Part shown: in pieces, positions 54,299 to 62,416 of the stretch
Numbering within the stretch: position 1 is the stretch's first letter
Layout of the letters: each line of letters begins with the position of its first letter
Assembly: GCA_900142905.1 (NCBI GenBank)
Contig: FSRV01000001.1
Location: forward strand, 3,658,001-3,722,000
Reading direction: 5' to 3'
DNA length: 64,000 nucleotides
Source of the DNA: Burkholderia sp. GAS332
GTDB taxonomy: Bacteria > Pseudomonadota > Gammaproteobacteria > Burkholderiales > Burkholderiaceae
Position numbers and translations under genes: made by a program
Notes under the pieces: model-generated
The model's input: the letters and a program-made list of their open reading frames with translations, nothing else
What the model was told of the DNA's origin: nothing
Databases searched by the model: none

Positions 54299-55039
54299 TT
54301 ATTGACCAAGCTCCCGATGAAGCGCGCGGCGACGGCTTTTTACGTAGGGATCGCCTTCGTCGTCGCGGTATTCCCGTTTAATTTCGTTCTTGTCCATGCG
54401 CAGACGGCGCAGCCACAGAAAACGCTGGATGAGATAGTCGGCGACGGCAGGTGCAATCTGCGATGCGGCCATCCAGGCAAGCAGGTGCGAGTGCGATGTC
54501 GCCGTATAGCCGAGGTGAACCGGCAACGAAAACGCCCAGATGGGCGCAAGCTGCCGTAGCCACGCGACGACCGCCTGAACGAACAGAAATAGCAGGATCG
54601 CGAACTGCAGCAGCGTGAGCACGGTGTCCCACAAGAGGCGCAGACTGAACAACTGCTTGAGCCCGTTGACCGGGTTCAGACGCTTCAGGTCGAGCGACAC
54701 ACGCTTCCACGCGATTAGCCCGCGCGTCTGCATCAACTCGGGCACCAGAACGGCGAGCGCCCCGACGCCAAGCGCCATCAGCGCCGATGGCATGACCGCG
54801 CTCAACGCCGCGAGCGTCGACACGAGCCGATCGCCGAATGGACGCGTGGCGTCCAGCGTCGTCACATGCAGGATCAGTCTGGTGAAGAGCCCATACAAAC
54901 GCGGCGCCTCGATGAACAGATACAGCCACCAGCAGAGGCCGCTGAACGCCACGGTCAAATGCGTGCTCTTCGCGATCTCGCCGTCCTGCCGTGAGCGGCG
55001 GATCCGCTTGGGGGTTGGGGCTTCGGTCTTGTCGCTCAT
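54299..55039 (-). CDS. sctU: T3SS export apparatus SctU, truncated (no NPTH domain)
   Basis: Only 246 residues against about 350 for the family. The N-terminus (MSDKTEAPTPKRIRRSRQDGEIAKS) and four transmembrane segments are normal, as is the linker EIKREYRDDEGDPYVKSRRRALHREL. The protein then stops at TAA just where the autocleaved cytoplasmic domain should start, so the NPTH site and the SctU-CC part are missing. The sctV gene starts 1 bp later, leaving no room for a frame-shifted remainder. In known systems this domain is needed for switching from needle to effector substrates. Either the system is inactive or altered, or the domain is supplied elsewhere. Confidence 0.9.
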   Translation of the reverse strand: MSDKTEAPTPKRIRRSRQDGEIAKSTHLTVAFSGLCWWLYLFIEAPRLYGLFTRLILHVTTLDATRPFGDRLVSTLAALSAVMPSALMALGVGALAVLVPELMQTRGLIAWKRVSLDLKRLNPVNGLKQLFSLRLLWDTVLTLLQFAILLFLFVQAVVAWLRQLAPIWAFSLPVHLGYTATSHSHLLAWMAASQIAPAVADYLIQRFLWLRRLRMDKNEIKREYRDDEGDPYVKSRRRALHRELGQ

Positions 55040-55758
55040 TGCAGATGGATCACGTGAGCAAACGCGGCGCGCAACTGTGCGAACAATGGGGGCACGCTAA
55101 GCATGGCGGCAAACGACAGGATCAACGCCTTGACGGTGCGTGCGGTGGCAAACGGGTTGAGTCGCTTCGCGTGCCGCGACATCAGCCCGAACGCGACATC
55201 GACCAGCAGCACGAGGCCGAGCAATGGACTGGCGAGCCGCACGCCTTCGGTCAGCGCCACGGCCAGGTCGCGCAGCGCGAGTTGCCGAAACACGTCGACC
55301 AGATCGACGCGCCAACGGCCAGGTGGCCACAGCACCCACGCATCCGTGAAGAAGCCGAACAGGAGCGGCAAGCCAGGTCCCGTGAACATCGTCAACGCGG
55401 CGAACTGCGAAAACAACGTTTCGAATAACGCAGCTTCCTGCTGGAAGTGCGGATCGTAAACTGCCGCGCTTGCGTAGCCGCCCTGCTGGTCGAGCACCGC
55501 GCCAGCCGCCGAGGCTGCATGAAAAATAGTGCCGAGCAGCAGTCCGAGCGCCGCACCGGTTGTCACCTCTAAAAAGATTGCCGGTAGCAGTTGCGGCGGC
55601 AAGCCGACCTGTCGCGGCAGCATGGCCAGCGCGAGCATCATCGGCAGCCGCAACAGGATCCCGAGCGAGCCGCTTTGGCCAAATGGAATCAGGGATAGTG
55701 CCACCGCCGGCCTGATCGTACAGAACGCGAAGCCCTCGAGATAGTCGATGTAGTCCAT
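55036..55758 (-). CDS. sctT: T3SS export apparatus SctT
   Basis: A 240-residue multi-pass inner-membrane protein of the SctT/FliR family (slightly short). About six hydrophobic segments are visible, with the FTGPGLPLLFGFFTDAWVLWP and GVRLASPLLGLVLLVDVAFGLMSRHAKRLNPF blocks typical of the family. I use ATG 55758; the frame is open upstream through sctS but that part is shadow sequence. Its stop overlaps the sctU start (ATGA). Confidence 0.9.
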   Translation of the reverse strand: MDYIDYLEGFAFCTIRPAVALSLIPFGQSGSLGILLRLPMMLALAMLPRQVGLPPQLLPAIFLEVTTGAALGLLLGTIFHAASAAGAVLDQQGGYASAAVYDPHFQQEAALFETLFSQFAALTMFTGPGLPLLFGFFTDAWVLWPPGRWRVDLVDVFRQLALRDLAVALTEGVRLASPLLGLVLLVDVAFGLMSRHAKRLNPFATARTVKALILSFAAMLSVPPLFAQLRAAFAHVIHLQ

Positions 55759-55760
55759 GC

Positions 55761-56036
55761 TCAATGCAAACGCCCCGCGGCGACAAAGGTAAACACATGG
55801 GAAAGAAAGCGCGCGAGTTCGCGGCTCGCCCAAGGCGCGGTCACGATCAGCACCGCGCCGACGCAGATGATCTTTGCCCCGTAGGGCAAGCTCTGATCCT
55901 GAATCTGCGTAATTGACTGCAGCAGTCCAATCAATAAGCCGACCACGGTCGCGACGGCAAGCGCGGGCAGCGATAGCCAGAACACCAGCATGAGCGCATC
56001 GCTGGACAAGGTGGCAAGAGTGGGGACACTGTTCAT
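55761..56036 (-). CDS. sctS: T3SS export apparatus SctS
   Basis: A 91-residue protein with two transmembrane segments, SctS/FliQ family. Part of the SctRST export gate core complex. The motif LIGLLQSITQIQDQSLPYGAKI is typical. The ATG overlaps the sctR stop (ATGA) and the gene is followed by sctT after 2 bp. Confidence 0.93.
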   Translation of the reverse strand: MNSVPTLATLSSDALMLVFWLSLPALAVATVVGLLIGLLQSITQIQDQSLPYGAKIICVGAVLIVTAPWASRELARFLSHVFTFVAAGRLH

Positions 56037-56677
56037 TTGACATAGCCGACAATAAGGCCGTGAATCAGCTTCGACATGCCTGACACCGAAACAAAGACGA
56101 AAAGCTTCAATGGAATCGACACGGTGCTCGGCGACAGCATCACCATGCCCATGGCGGTCAGTATGTTGGCAACCACCAGATCCACCACCAGAAACGCGAT
56201 ATAAAGCAAAAAACCCACTTCGAAGCCGCTCGATATTTCGCTGATCAGAAACGCCGGAATCAGCAATTGGAGATCGGTCTCGTGAGCGTCGTGCTCCGGA
56301 TCGATCCGCTTCGCGGCGCCGACGAGAAATTTCCGTTCGTCGGCCCGCGAATGCGTCAACATGAATTCGCCGAGCGGGCCGCGTACCGCCTGAAACAGTT
56401 CGAGGGCACGCGGCATGACCACTTCGCCGCTATCGCCGGTCGGCAGCGCGGCCTCGATCTTTGCGATGGTCGGCGACATGACGACCAGCGTCGCCGCGAG
56501 CGCGATCCCCGAGATCACCAGGTTGCTCGGCGCCTGCTGCACGCCGAGCGCCGAGCGCAGCAGCGTCAGCACGATGCTGAACTTCGTGAACGAAGTCATC
56601 ATCGTCACTACGAGCGGTAGCAGGCCGAGCATGAAGAACATGCTGACCATCTGCAGCGGATCGAAATGGTCGGTCAT
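56033..56677 (-). CDS. sctR: T3SS export apparatus SctR
   Basis: A 214-residue SctR/FliP-family protein with four transmembrane segments and the signature MMTSFTKFSIVLTLLRSALGVQQAPSN. ATG 56677 overlaps the sctQ stop (ATGA), the normal arrangement; the frame is open upstream within sctQ. SctR forms the core of the export gate with SctS and SctT. Confidence 0.95.
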   Translation of the reverse strand: MTDHFDPLQMVSMFFMLGLLPLVVTMMTSFTKFSIVLTLLRSALGVQQAPSNLVISGIALAATLVVMSPTIAKIEAALPTGDSGEVVMPRALELFQAVRGPLGEFMLTHSRADERKFLVGAAKRIDPEHDAHETDLQLLIPAFLISEISSGFEVGFLLYIAFLVVDLVVANILTAMGMVMLSPSTVSIPLKLFVFVSVSGMSKLIHGLIVGYVK

Positions 56678-57645
56678 GCCGGCAGATCCCCCTGGGTCAG
56701 CCGGGTCACGCGCACGCCTAGCGAACCTTCGATATCGATCAGCTCGCCGCGTGCAAACGGAACGCCCTGGCAAAGCAGCGTGACCGTTCGCTCACGCGCG
56801 GGTAGCCGGAACGCGACGATCGATCCCTGCCGCAGATGGGCCAGTTCAGCAACCGACAAGGACAGCGTGCCGAGCACCGCTTCGAACGCGAAAGTCAAGG
56901 CGTCGATCGGCAACAGTTCGCTGGTCACTTCTACCGGCGTGGTTTCATCATTCAGGACTTGGTCTACCATGGTGTACTCCTCAGTAAAGTTCAACAAGAT
57001 CCGGCACGCGCCCAACCGCAATGGCACGCGCAGGTAACACGAATCACGGTCGAACAGCAGCGCGTCGCCCACCGCGACCTTGCGCAAACGCGGCAGCGAC
57101 ATTGACGGCCCCGGCATACAGATCGGCAACCGCACGTACAGGCGGCGCAGCAGCACCTCGCTGGGCAGCCGCGCCGGCATGCGTCGTTGCAGCCATGCAT
57201 CGACCGCGGGACTGCAAAGCGAGAAATGAGCAGCTCGGCCGCTCGCCACATGCGTGACGGCGAGGCCGTATGCGCCTGCTTGGGGGACGGCGTCGAACGC
57301 GACGCCGGTGAGCTCGATCGTGAAACCGAACAGGCCTTCCAGAGCGCACAACCAGTCGCTCAGTGCGTCGACGACGTGCGTCAGCGCAATGTCACCGCGC
57401 TCGTTGATCACCGACGGCGTCAGTTCCGGCAACAGCGCGCCGGCATCGCACGCGGCAATGAACGGCGCTTGCGATGCCACGCCGGACACCAGCAGCGGAT
57501 AACGCTCCCGGCACGGCTCGAACTCCAGCGTGAAGCGCTGCGAGCCGACGCGCACCGCCTGCGGTCCGCCGAAGTGCCGGATCGCCAGGTTGTGGCGCTC
57601 GACATCCGCCAGCGCGACAGTTTCCATGTCCGGCCAAAGACTCAT
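56674..57645 (-). CDS. sctQ: T3SS cytoplasmic ring protein SctQ
   Basis: A 323-residue protein of the SctQ/FliM-FliN class. The C-terminal SpoA domain (about 245-320; SELLPIDALTFAFEAVLGTLSLSVAELAHLRQGSIV) is clear; the N-terminal part is poorly conserved as in the family. Start 57645 overlaps the sctL stop. An internal ATG at 56970 (Met226) has an ideal ribosome-binding site; see the separate entry. SctQ forms the sorting platform pods under the needle complex. Confidence 0.9.
   Translation of the reverse strand: MSLWPDMETVALADVERHNLAIRHFGGPQAVRVGSQRFTLEFEPCRERYPLLVSGVASQAPFIAACDAGALLPELTPSVINERGDIALTHVVDALSDWLCALEGLFGFTIELTGVAFDAVPQAGAYGLAVTHVASGRAAHFSLCSPAVDAWLQRRMPARLPSEVLLRRLYVRLPICMPGPSMSLPRLRKVAVGDALLFDRDSCYLRVPLRLGACRILLNFTEEYTMVDQVLNDETTPVEVTSELLPIDALTFAFEAVLGTLSLSVAELAHLRQGSIVAFRLPARERTVTLLCQGVPFARGELIDIEGSLGVRVTRLTQGDLPA
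56968..56982 (-). promoter_or_regulatory. Internal ribosome-binding site and start for SctQ-C
   Basis: GAGGAG (56977-56982) then a 6-nt spacer and ATG at 56970 give a 98-residue product (MVDQVLNDETTPVEV...) containing the SpoA domain. Yersinia YscQ-C and related SctQ proteins are made the same way and are required in some systems. Confidence 0.7.
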
Positions 57646-58421
57646 GCCGCCTCCCGCACGAACGGACGTCGAAAAACGCCAACCATGCCCGGCGAAGGGG
57701 GCCGCGTAGGCGGGAGTGCAAGCGGCGCAGCCAGCGCGGCCAGCGTCTGGCGCAGGTCGTGCCCGATCGTGTCGAGTCTCGTACGCCCTGAACTGTCAGC
57801 CAGGTCATAGGTACGCAGCACCGCGGCCACGCCATCGCGGATGCCGCGCTCCAGCGAGCGCAACTGCACCTTCAGACCGCCATCAATCACGCCGGCCTCG
57901 GTTTCGATGACGCACGAATGAGCGGGCAATCCCGCATCGGCCAGTACCGTGCAAAACGGCGTGCCGAGTTCCCGCTCGATCGATGAGATCAGCTGCGTCG
58001 CATCCTCGAACGCCGCCGGCGCAACCCGCACGGAAACGAGCCGTTGCGACTGTGCCACGGCAACCGCGCGCCGCAGTTGATTGGCCAACGCCGCTGACGG
58101 CGGTAGTTCGCCGACAATATCGCTCACCGCGCTCAGTACGATCTGCGTCAGCCGGTCCTCCAGACGATGAGCGGCGAACACCGCTGCAGCAGTGCGTCCA
58201 ACCTGTTCGCGCAGCGCGGCAGCATTGCCGGCCGAGTGGCCCCGACGCCACGCTCGGCGTTTGAGTTCGCGCGCCTGCACCGCGAGGCTGTTGCGCTCAT
58301 GTGACGCTTCGGCCGCGCGCTCCGCTTCGACGGTACGCAAGCCTTCGAGCGACACCAGTTCCAGCGCGCTCAAATGTCCATCAGATTCAATTCTCCATGG
58401 GCCCATTCGACAGATCAGCAT
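57642..58421 (-). CDS. sctL: T3SS stator/sorting platform SctL
   Basis: A 259-residue SctL/FliH-like protein with a long N-terminal helical region (about residues 25-110; EAERAAEASHERNSLAVQARELKRRA) and a globular C-terminal domain that binds SctN. It controls the ATPase and links it to SctQ. The gene overlaps sctK by 7 bp and sctQ by 4 bp. Confidence 0.85.
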   Translation of the reverse strand: MLICRMGPWRIESDGHLSALELVSLEGLRTVEAERAAEASHERNSLAVQARELKRRAWRRGHSAGNAAALREQVGRTAAAVFAAHRLEDRLTQIVLSAVSDIVGELPPSAALANQLRRAVAVAQSQRLVSVRVAPAAFEDATQLISSIERELGTPFCTVLADAGLPAHSCVIETEAGVIDGGLKVQLRSLERGIRDGVAAVLRTYDLADSSGRTRLDTIGHDLRQTLAALAAPLALPPTRPPSPGMVGVFRRPFVREAA

Positions 58422-58990
58422 GGGTGACCCTCCATCAAACGCCGCGCGTCGGCAACCAGCTCCCGCGCGTCAACCGCAGATAGTCCGTGCACGCGATAGC
58501 ACGCCGCGGCCTCCGACATCTCGCGCGGCAAGCGCAAGCCCCACCAGAATGCATAGCGAGCGTCCCCGGCCGCTTGCATCGCCAGCGCCAGACCGAGCGC
58601 CGTCATCTCGCGCCGGCTGAATAGCGACGGTGTCGGCTCGACCGTCAGGTCGGCGGTGTCGGCGCGCGGATGCCGTTGAATCGCGCCAAGCAGGCGTGGC
58701 GCGACACCGGCCGCAAACGCGGCACGGGCCTGCGCGGCGACCACGCGGCGCAACGAACGCGCGAATGCGAGCGCTGCGACGATTCGGCACAAGCGCGCGC
58801 ACGCCGGCCGTGGCCAGAGCGGGAGCATGGACGGCACGTCCGCAAGCGTCACCCGAACCAGTTGCGGGTAACGGTCGAACAAGAATGAATGTGCGGCACG
58901 CGCGACACGCTCGTTACGGATGGAATGCCCGGATTCGAGCCAACTGCGATGCGCCCAGTAGGCCGGTGCGCAGGTATAGGCGTGCTTCAT
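58415..58990 (-). CDS. sctK: T3SS sorting platform protein SctK-like
   Basis: A 191-residue protein with a hydrophobic-basic helical pattern (SMLPLWPRPACARLCRIVAALAFARSLRRVVAAQ) and a C-terminal RREMTALGLALAMQAAGDARYAFWWGLRLPREM segment. It lies between sctJ and sctL, the place of yscK. SctK connects the sorting platform to the inner ring. The family is hard to recognise, so the call rests mostly on position. Confidence 0.75.
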   Translation of the reverse strand: MKHAYTCAPAYWAHRSWLESGHSIRNERVARAAHSFLFDRYPQLVRVTLADVPSMLPLWPRPACARLCRIVAALAFARSLRRVVAAQARAAFAAGVAPRLLGAIQRHPRADTADLTVEPTPSLFSRREMTALGLALAMQAAGDARYAFWWGLRLPREMSEAAACYRVHGLSAVDARELVADARRLMEGHPC

Positions 58991-59907
58991 GCATGCTCTC
59001 CGGTTCGGGTTGCGGACTTCGATGGGATTTCGGCGGTGTTTGCGGTGTTTGCCTCGGACGCATCGTGCGTTGCTTCCTGGACGATCTGCCCGGGATTTTC
59101 AGCTGGTGTCCCGGCGTCGCGGCTGCGCGTTTTCCGCTTGAACCACGTGCGTGCCTTAGCACTCCAAAACCACATGAATCCAGCCACCAATAGCGCTAGC
59201 ACGGTCAACGCGCATAGCACTACCGTGGTCCGCGACTGCGCTTTACCCTCGTCTTGCTCGCAAGTCGTCACTGCGACGCCGCCTGCCGCACTGGCGATAT
59301 CGGCTCCGTCCGCGCAGAGGCCTGGAAAGATCAGTACCGGCGTCACCGGCAGCAGTGTCAGCGACACGCGCGCGGGCGTCAGCCCCTCCACACCGCCTGC
59401 CACCAACGCGCGAATCCGGTCGCGCATCAGTTCGAGGTTGTAGTCGCTGCGGTAACGCATCATCACGGACGCAGACGGCAGCGTGTCTTTCGCGGGATCC
59501 ATTGGATCCTTTTCGGGTAGCACGATGTGCACGCGAGCGAGCAGCACGCCGTCCATCTTTTCGAGCGTCTCGGACAACTCCTGCGACAACCCAAACACGT
59601 AACGGACGCGGTCCTCCTCCGGGCTCGAGATCAACCCTTGGCGGCTAAACAGCTCACCGAGATTCGCGTGCCCGCCGCGTGGTAGTGCATACGCGCTGGC
59701 CAGCTCGGTGGCGACCACTGCATCTGCGTCGTCGACCGAGATGTTCCAGGTCCGGTCCGCATTGCGCTCCTTGTAGCCGTTGATACCGTGGTGGCTCAGC
59801 GCGGCGACGATGCGGTTCGCCTGGTCCTCGTCCAGGCCTTCAAATAGGGAAGTTCGGCAGCCGACGAGGAAAAGCAGCACCGGCAGCAGGATCAGAGCGC
59901 GCCGCAT
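58987..59907 (-). CDS. sctJ: T3SS inner-ring lipoprotein SctJ
   Basis: A 306-residue lipoprotein: lipobox LFLVGC with Cys17, a periplasmic YscJ/MxiJ domain (about 20-190; SLFEGLDEDQANRIVAALSHHGINGYK and HIVLPEKDPM) and a TM segment at about 228-249, then a cytoplasmic tail of about 55 residues rich in Ala/Thr/Asn. It forms the inner-membrane ring with SctD. The start shares its A with the sctI stop (TGATG). Confidence 0.95.
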   Translation of the reverse strand: MRRALILLPVLLFLVGCRTSLFEGLDEDQANRIVAALSHHGINGYKERNADRTWNISVDDADAVVATELASAYALPRGGHANLGELFSRQGLISSPEEDRVRYVFGLSQELSETLEKMDGVLLARVHIVLPEKDPMDPAKDTLPSASVMMRYRSDYNLELMRDRIRALVAGGVEGLTPARVSLTLLPVTPVLIFPGLCADGADIASAAGGVAVTTCEQDEGKAQSRTTVVLCALTVLALLVAGFMWFWSAKARTWFKRKTRSRDAGTPAENPGQIVQEATHDASEANTANTAEIPSKSATRTGEHA

Positions 59908-60227
59908 CAGCTTCGTTGCGTTAGTGTCTGGATACTGCGGCCGACGTCTTCGGCGACGTTTTTTATTACCTGTATAGTCACCTGATAGTTGTTCATCACT
60001 ACGTGCAACTCCAGCAATGCGATCGTCGATAATTTCCCCGAGCTTAACTGGCCAAGGTGCTGCCGCACTTGCTGTGCCGACATATCCTGCGCATCCTGCG
60101 CGCTCGCAAACAGGCGCTCTAGTCGCGAATCTCCATAGCCCCCTTCGTTAGCGGATAGACCGGTGACAGGAGAAACATGGGCCACGGCGCTGGTTTGTTC
60201 TGGCATGGTGGTAGGGAATTGCAACAT
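59907..60227 (-). CDS. sctI: T3SS inner-rod protein SctI
   Basis: A 106-residue protein with the C-terminal helix LSTIALLELHVVMNNYQVTIQVIKNVAEDVGRSIQTLTQ typical of the SctI/PrgJ rod proteins, preceded by SSGKLSTIALLELH. A second in-frame ATG at 60206 is possible. It lies between the TPR gene and sctJ, matching the ysc order. It would polymerise at the base of the needle. Confidence 0.85.
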   Translation of the reverse strand: MLQFPTTMPEQTSAVAHVSPVTGLSANEGGYGDSRLERLFASAQDAQDMSAQQVRQHLGQLSSGKLSTIALLELHVVMNNYQVTIQVIKNVAEDVGRSIQTLTQRS

Positions 60228-60228
60228 A

Positions 60229-60687
60229 TCAATGGCTGCCTCGAATGGTCAGTCGCTTAATGGTTGAATGGGAAGCCGCGTTTTGCGCAACGTGCGCCGC
60301 GCTAGCGGTATAGGTATAGGGCGCGCATTCGGGCAACGCGAGGAACGCCTCTGCCATCGAACTCGCGTTAGGCTCGTTGCCGTCCGCCACGGTCATCAGC
60401 ATGCGTACGCCGAGCGCATGACGTCCTTCTAGAACCTGACACACGCCGAGCCAGGCCCGCGCCAGCGCGCTGTCGGGTACAACGTCCACCGCACGGCCGA
60501 AGAGCAACGACGCACGACGGTAGTTCGCGCGATCGAGTTCGACCAAACCCAGCCCGATGTACGGAAAGGCCCGTCGCGGGTATATCAACGCCAGCCGATC
60601 AAACAGATAACGCGCCTCATCGAAGCGTTGATAAGCGCGGGCGAAATGACCTATGGAAATGACCAGTTCCAGTGTGTCGTCCTGCAT
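60229..60687 (-). CDS. T3SS TPR chaperone, SctG-like
   Basis: A 152-residue protein with three to four tetratricopeptide repeats (YQRFDEARYLFDRLALIYPRRAFPYIGLGLVELDRANYRRASLLFGRAVDVVP). By position between the needle-type gene and sctI it corresponds to YscG/SctG, which with YscE shields the needle subunit in the cytoplasm. ATG 60687 has GGGAGACATTGC upstream; the frame runs 25 codons further upstream. Alternatives are a general T3SS TPR chaperone. Confidence 0.7.
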   Translation of the reverse strand: MQDDTLELVISIGHFARAYQRFDEARYLFDRLALIYPRRAFPYIGLGLVELDRANYRRASLLFGRAVDVVPDSALARAWLGVCQVLEGRHALGVRMLMTVADGNEPNASSMAEAFLALPECAPYTYTASAAHVAQNAASHSTIKRLTIRGSH

Positions 60688-60700
60688 CTGCAATGTCTCC

Positions 60701-60725
60701 CGAAGACGCCGCGAGGGCGTCTTCG
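60701..60725 (-). other. Intercistronic hairpin between needle-type gene and TPR gene
   Basis: CGAAGACGCC pairs perfectly with GGCGTCTTCG around 5 nt, 18 bp after the needle-type gene stop. It has no T-run on the minus strand, so it may protect or attenuate the transcript rather than end it. Confidence 0.55.
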
Positions 60726-60742
60726 TCCCAGTTAAAGAATCG

Positions 60743-61066
60743 TTAGCGAACGCTCTTCGCACAGTCCTTCGTCACTTCCCCGATGCTCGTCACCAGACCG
60801 TTGCAGGCCGTGCGGACCGATTGCAGCTTGTTGTTCTCATTTGTGAGGTTCTGCACATCGACGGGATTCGACTGATTTCCAGCATTTGCCGCATTGCCCG
60901 CATTGCCCGCATTGCCCGCATTGCCCGCATTCCCAGCCTGCTGTGTGCTGCTTGACATGGCCTTGTTTCCTGCCTTTCTCACGCTATCACTTGCGTTGCT
61001 ATCCAATGCGTATGAAAGTTGGACAGCTTCGTTTCCGGTGAGGGGTCCGCTTCCGTTGATCGCCAT
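60743..61066 (-). CDS. Candidate T3SS needle/filament subunit (SctF-like) with AGN repeat
   Basis: A 107-residue small protein, longer than most needle subunits (about 80). The order matches sctF. The C-terminal half NPVDVQNLTNENNKLQSVRTACNGLVTSIGEVTKDCAKSVR is helical with a NP turn, as in needle proteins; the N-terminal half is helical too. Between them is an AGNAGNAGNAGN repeat encoded by 9-bp tandem units. Two Cys residues in the C-terminal helix are unusual for needles. Position is the main evidence. Confidence 0.55.
   Translation of the reverse strand: MAINGSGPLTGNEAVQLSYALDSNASDSVRKAGNKAMSSSTQQAGNAGNAGNAGNAGNAANAGNQSNPVDVQNLTNENNKLQSVRTACNGLVTSIGEVTKDCAKSVR
60882..60935 (-). repeat. 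9-bp coding microsatellite in needle-type gene
   Basis: Four perfect GCATTGCCC units (plus-strand sense; 60891-60926) flanked by degenerate units encode the AGN repeats. Slippage would change protein length by 3-residue steps. Confidence 0.85.
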
Positions 61067-61083
61067 ATTTTCTATTCCTAAAT

Positions 61084-61341
61084 TTAATTTCGCACGTTTA
61101 TGAAGCTCACGCTTCGTTCCACCACCTGCCGAGCCGCGCGCAAACACTCGACAAGCAGAATCAGTTCCTTTTTCGAAGCCGGCGAAGCGGTCATCAACGC
61201 GTCGTTCACGCGGTCAATTTCGGCACTGAGCCGGGCTTCGATCGCCTTGCGTCCGGCGCCATCGTCTTCCAGAAGTTGAGCTTCGATTGGCAAATCGACG
61301 AACTCGCCGAGCGTACTTTTACCCGCACTTTTTTTGACCAT
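61084..61341 (-). CDS. Small T3SS protein, SctE/YscE-like or YseE-like
   Basis: An 85-residue protein, helical (GRKAIEARLSAEIDRVNDALMTASPASKKELILLVECLRAARQVV) beginning MVKKSAGKSTLGEF. In the ysc order the gene after sctD is yscE, a small needle co-chaperone; YseE-like proteins share the location. I could not match motifs beyond helix content. ATG 61341 overlaps the sctD end by 23 bp. Confidence 0.6.
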   Translation of the reverse strand: MVKKSAGKSTLGEFVDLPIEAQLLEDDGAGRKAIEARLSAEIDRVNDALMTASPASKKELILLVECLRAARQVVERSVSFINVRN

Positions 61342-62416
61342 GGGCAGCATCGATAAAAAATTCGTATACCGAACCGTCGTCGTCGCGCGTGACATCCGCG
61401 GCACAAGCCGAGAGTCGCGTGATCCGTCCGATCGGCAGTCGCGCGCCGACGAAGTAGCGCACGCCCTGCGCATCCGTGAGCCAGAACGCGTGACGGCTGG
61501 CAAGCAGATTCAGACCAAGCGCGTCGAGCGGCACGCGCACCCGCTCGCCTTGCTGCGCGTGGCCCGGAAAAGTGAGGTCACGCAACCCGTGAACCTCAGC
61601 GCGCGCCAGGCGAGCCACACGTACGTAGTCCCACGATTCGGGCGACAGAAACCCGTGCACATCAGGCAGCGTCGCGATGAATGCACCGGGTTCCGCGGTG
61701 TGCACCTCGGCGCCGCGGTAGTAGCGCGCAAGAAACTCGCCAACCTCCTCCTGCAACTGATCGAGCACAATCACATGCATCACCGGCGCCCGCTGCCGCG
61801 ACCACGCGCTCGCGGTTAGCGCTGCCAGATCGGTGGCCGACTGCACGTAGCCTTCATAGACGAGCGCACCGGACTTCGGGTCGAGATGCGTGGTCACCAA
61901 GCGGAATGCTTCGTTGATGCGCGTCGTGCGCGGCACGCCCGACGATGGGTTCGACGAGATCCACGTCAGAAGCCCAAATACAACCGGCGTCGCCAAAACG
62001 ATCGCCTTTGCCACGGGCGACGCATCGGACCATCGTTTCGCGAGATACGCGAGCGGCGCATTGCGCAGCAGATAGGCACGCTCGGCGTTGCGCGCCAGCG
62101 TCGCGCTCGGCGCATCACGGTCGCCGAACTGGAAAGTGACACTACCTACCGAAAACCACGCACCGCGCCCTAACAGCACTCGCCGTCCCGGCGGTATAGG
62201 TCGGCCGAACACGGCGACGTTTGCATGGTGCGCGACCACCGCGAGCGACGCGCCTTGAGATTCGACGGTGGCATGCTGCGGTTCGACACCCTCGTCGATC
62301 ACCATCAGGTCCGCGTCCGCGCCACTCCCTATGCGTACCGGCCTCCCGGACGACAGCACCACCCTCGCACCGGTGTGCACGCCATCCATCACGACGATCA
62401 GCGCGTCAGCGGTCAT
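61319..62416 (-). CDS. sctD: T3SS inner-ring protein SctD
   Basis: A 365-residue bitopic protein. Residues about 5-98 form an FHA-like cytoplasmic domain (RIGSGADADLMVIDEGVEPQHATV), TM about 136-154, and the rest (about 160-365) is the periplasmic ring-building region. Fits SctD. The start overlaps the sctC end by 11 bp. The C-terminus ends QKKCG. Confidence 0.88.
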   Translation of the reverse strand: MTADALIVVMDGVHTGARVVLSSGRPVRIGSGADADLMVIDEGVEPQHATVESQGASLAVVAHHANVAVFGRPIPPGRRVLLGRGAWFSVGSVTFQFGDRDAPSATLARNAERAYLLRNAPLAYLAKRWSDASPVAKAIVLATPVVFGLLTWISSNPSSGVPRTTRINEAFRLVTTHLDPKSGALVYEGYVQSATDLAALTASAWSRQRAPVMHVIVLDQLQEEVGEFLARYYRGAEVHTAEPGAFIATLPDVHGFLSPESWDYVRVARLARAEVHGLRDLTFPGHAQQGERVRVPLDALGLNLLASRHAFWLTDAQGVRYFVGARLPIGRITRLSACAADVTRDDDGSVYEFFIDAAHGQKKCG

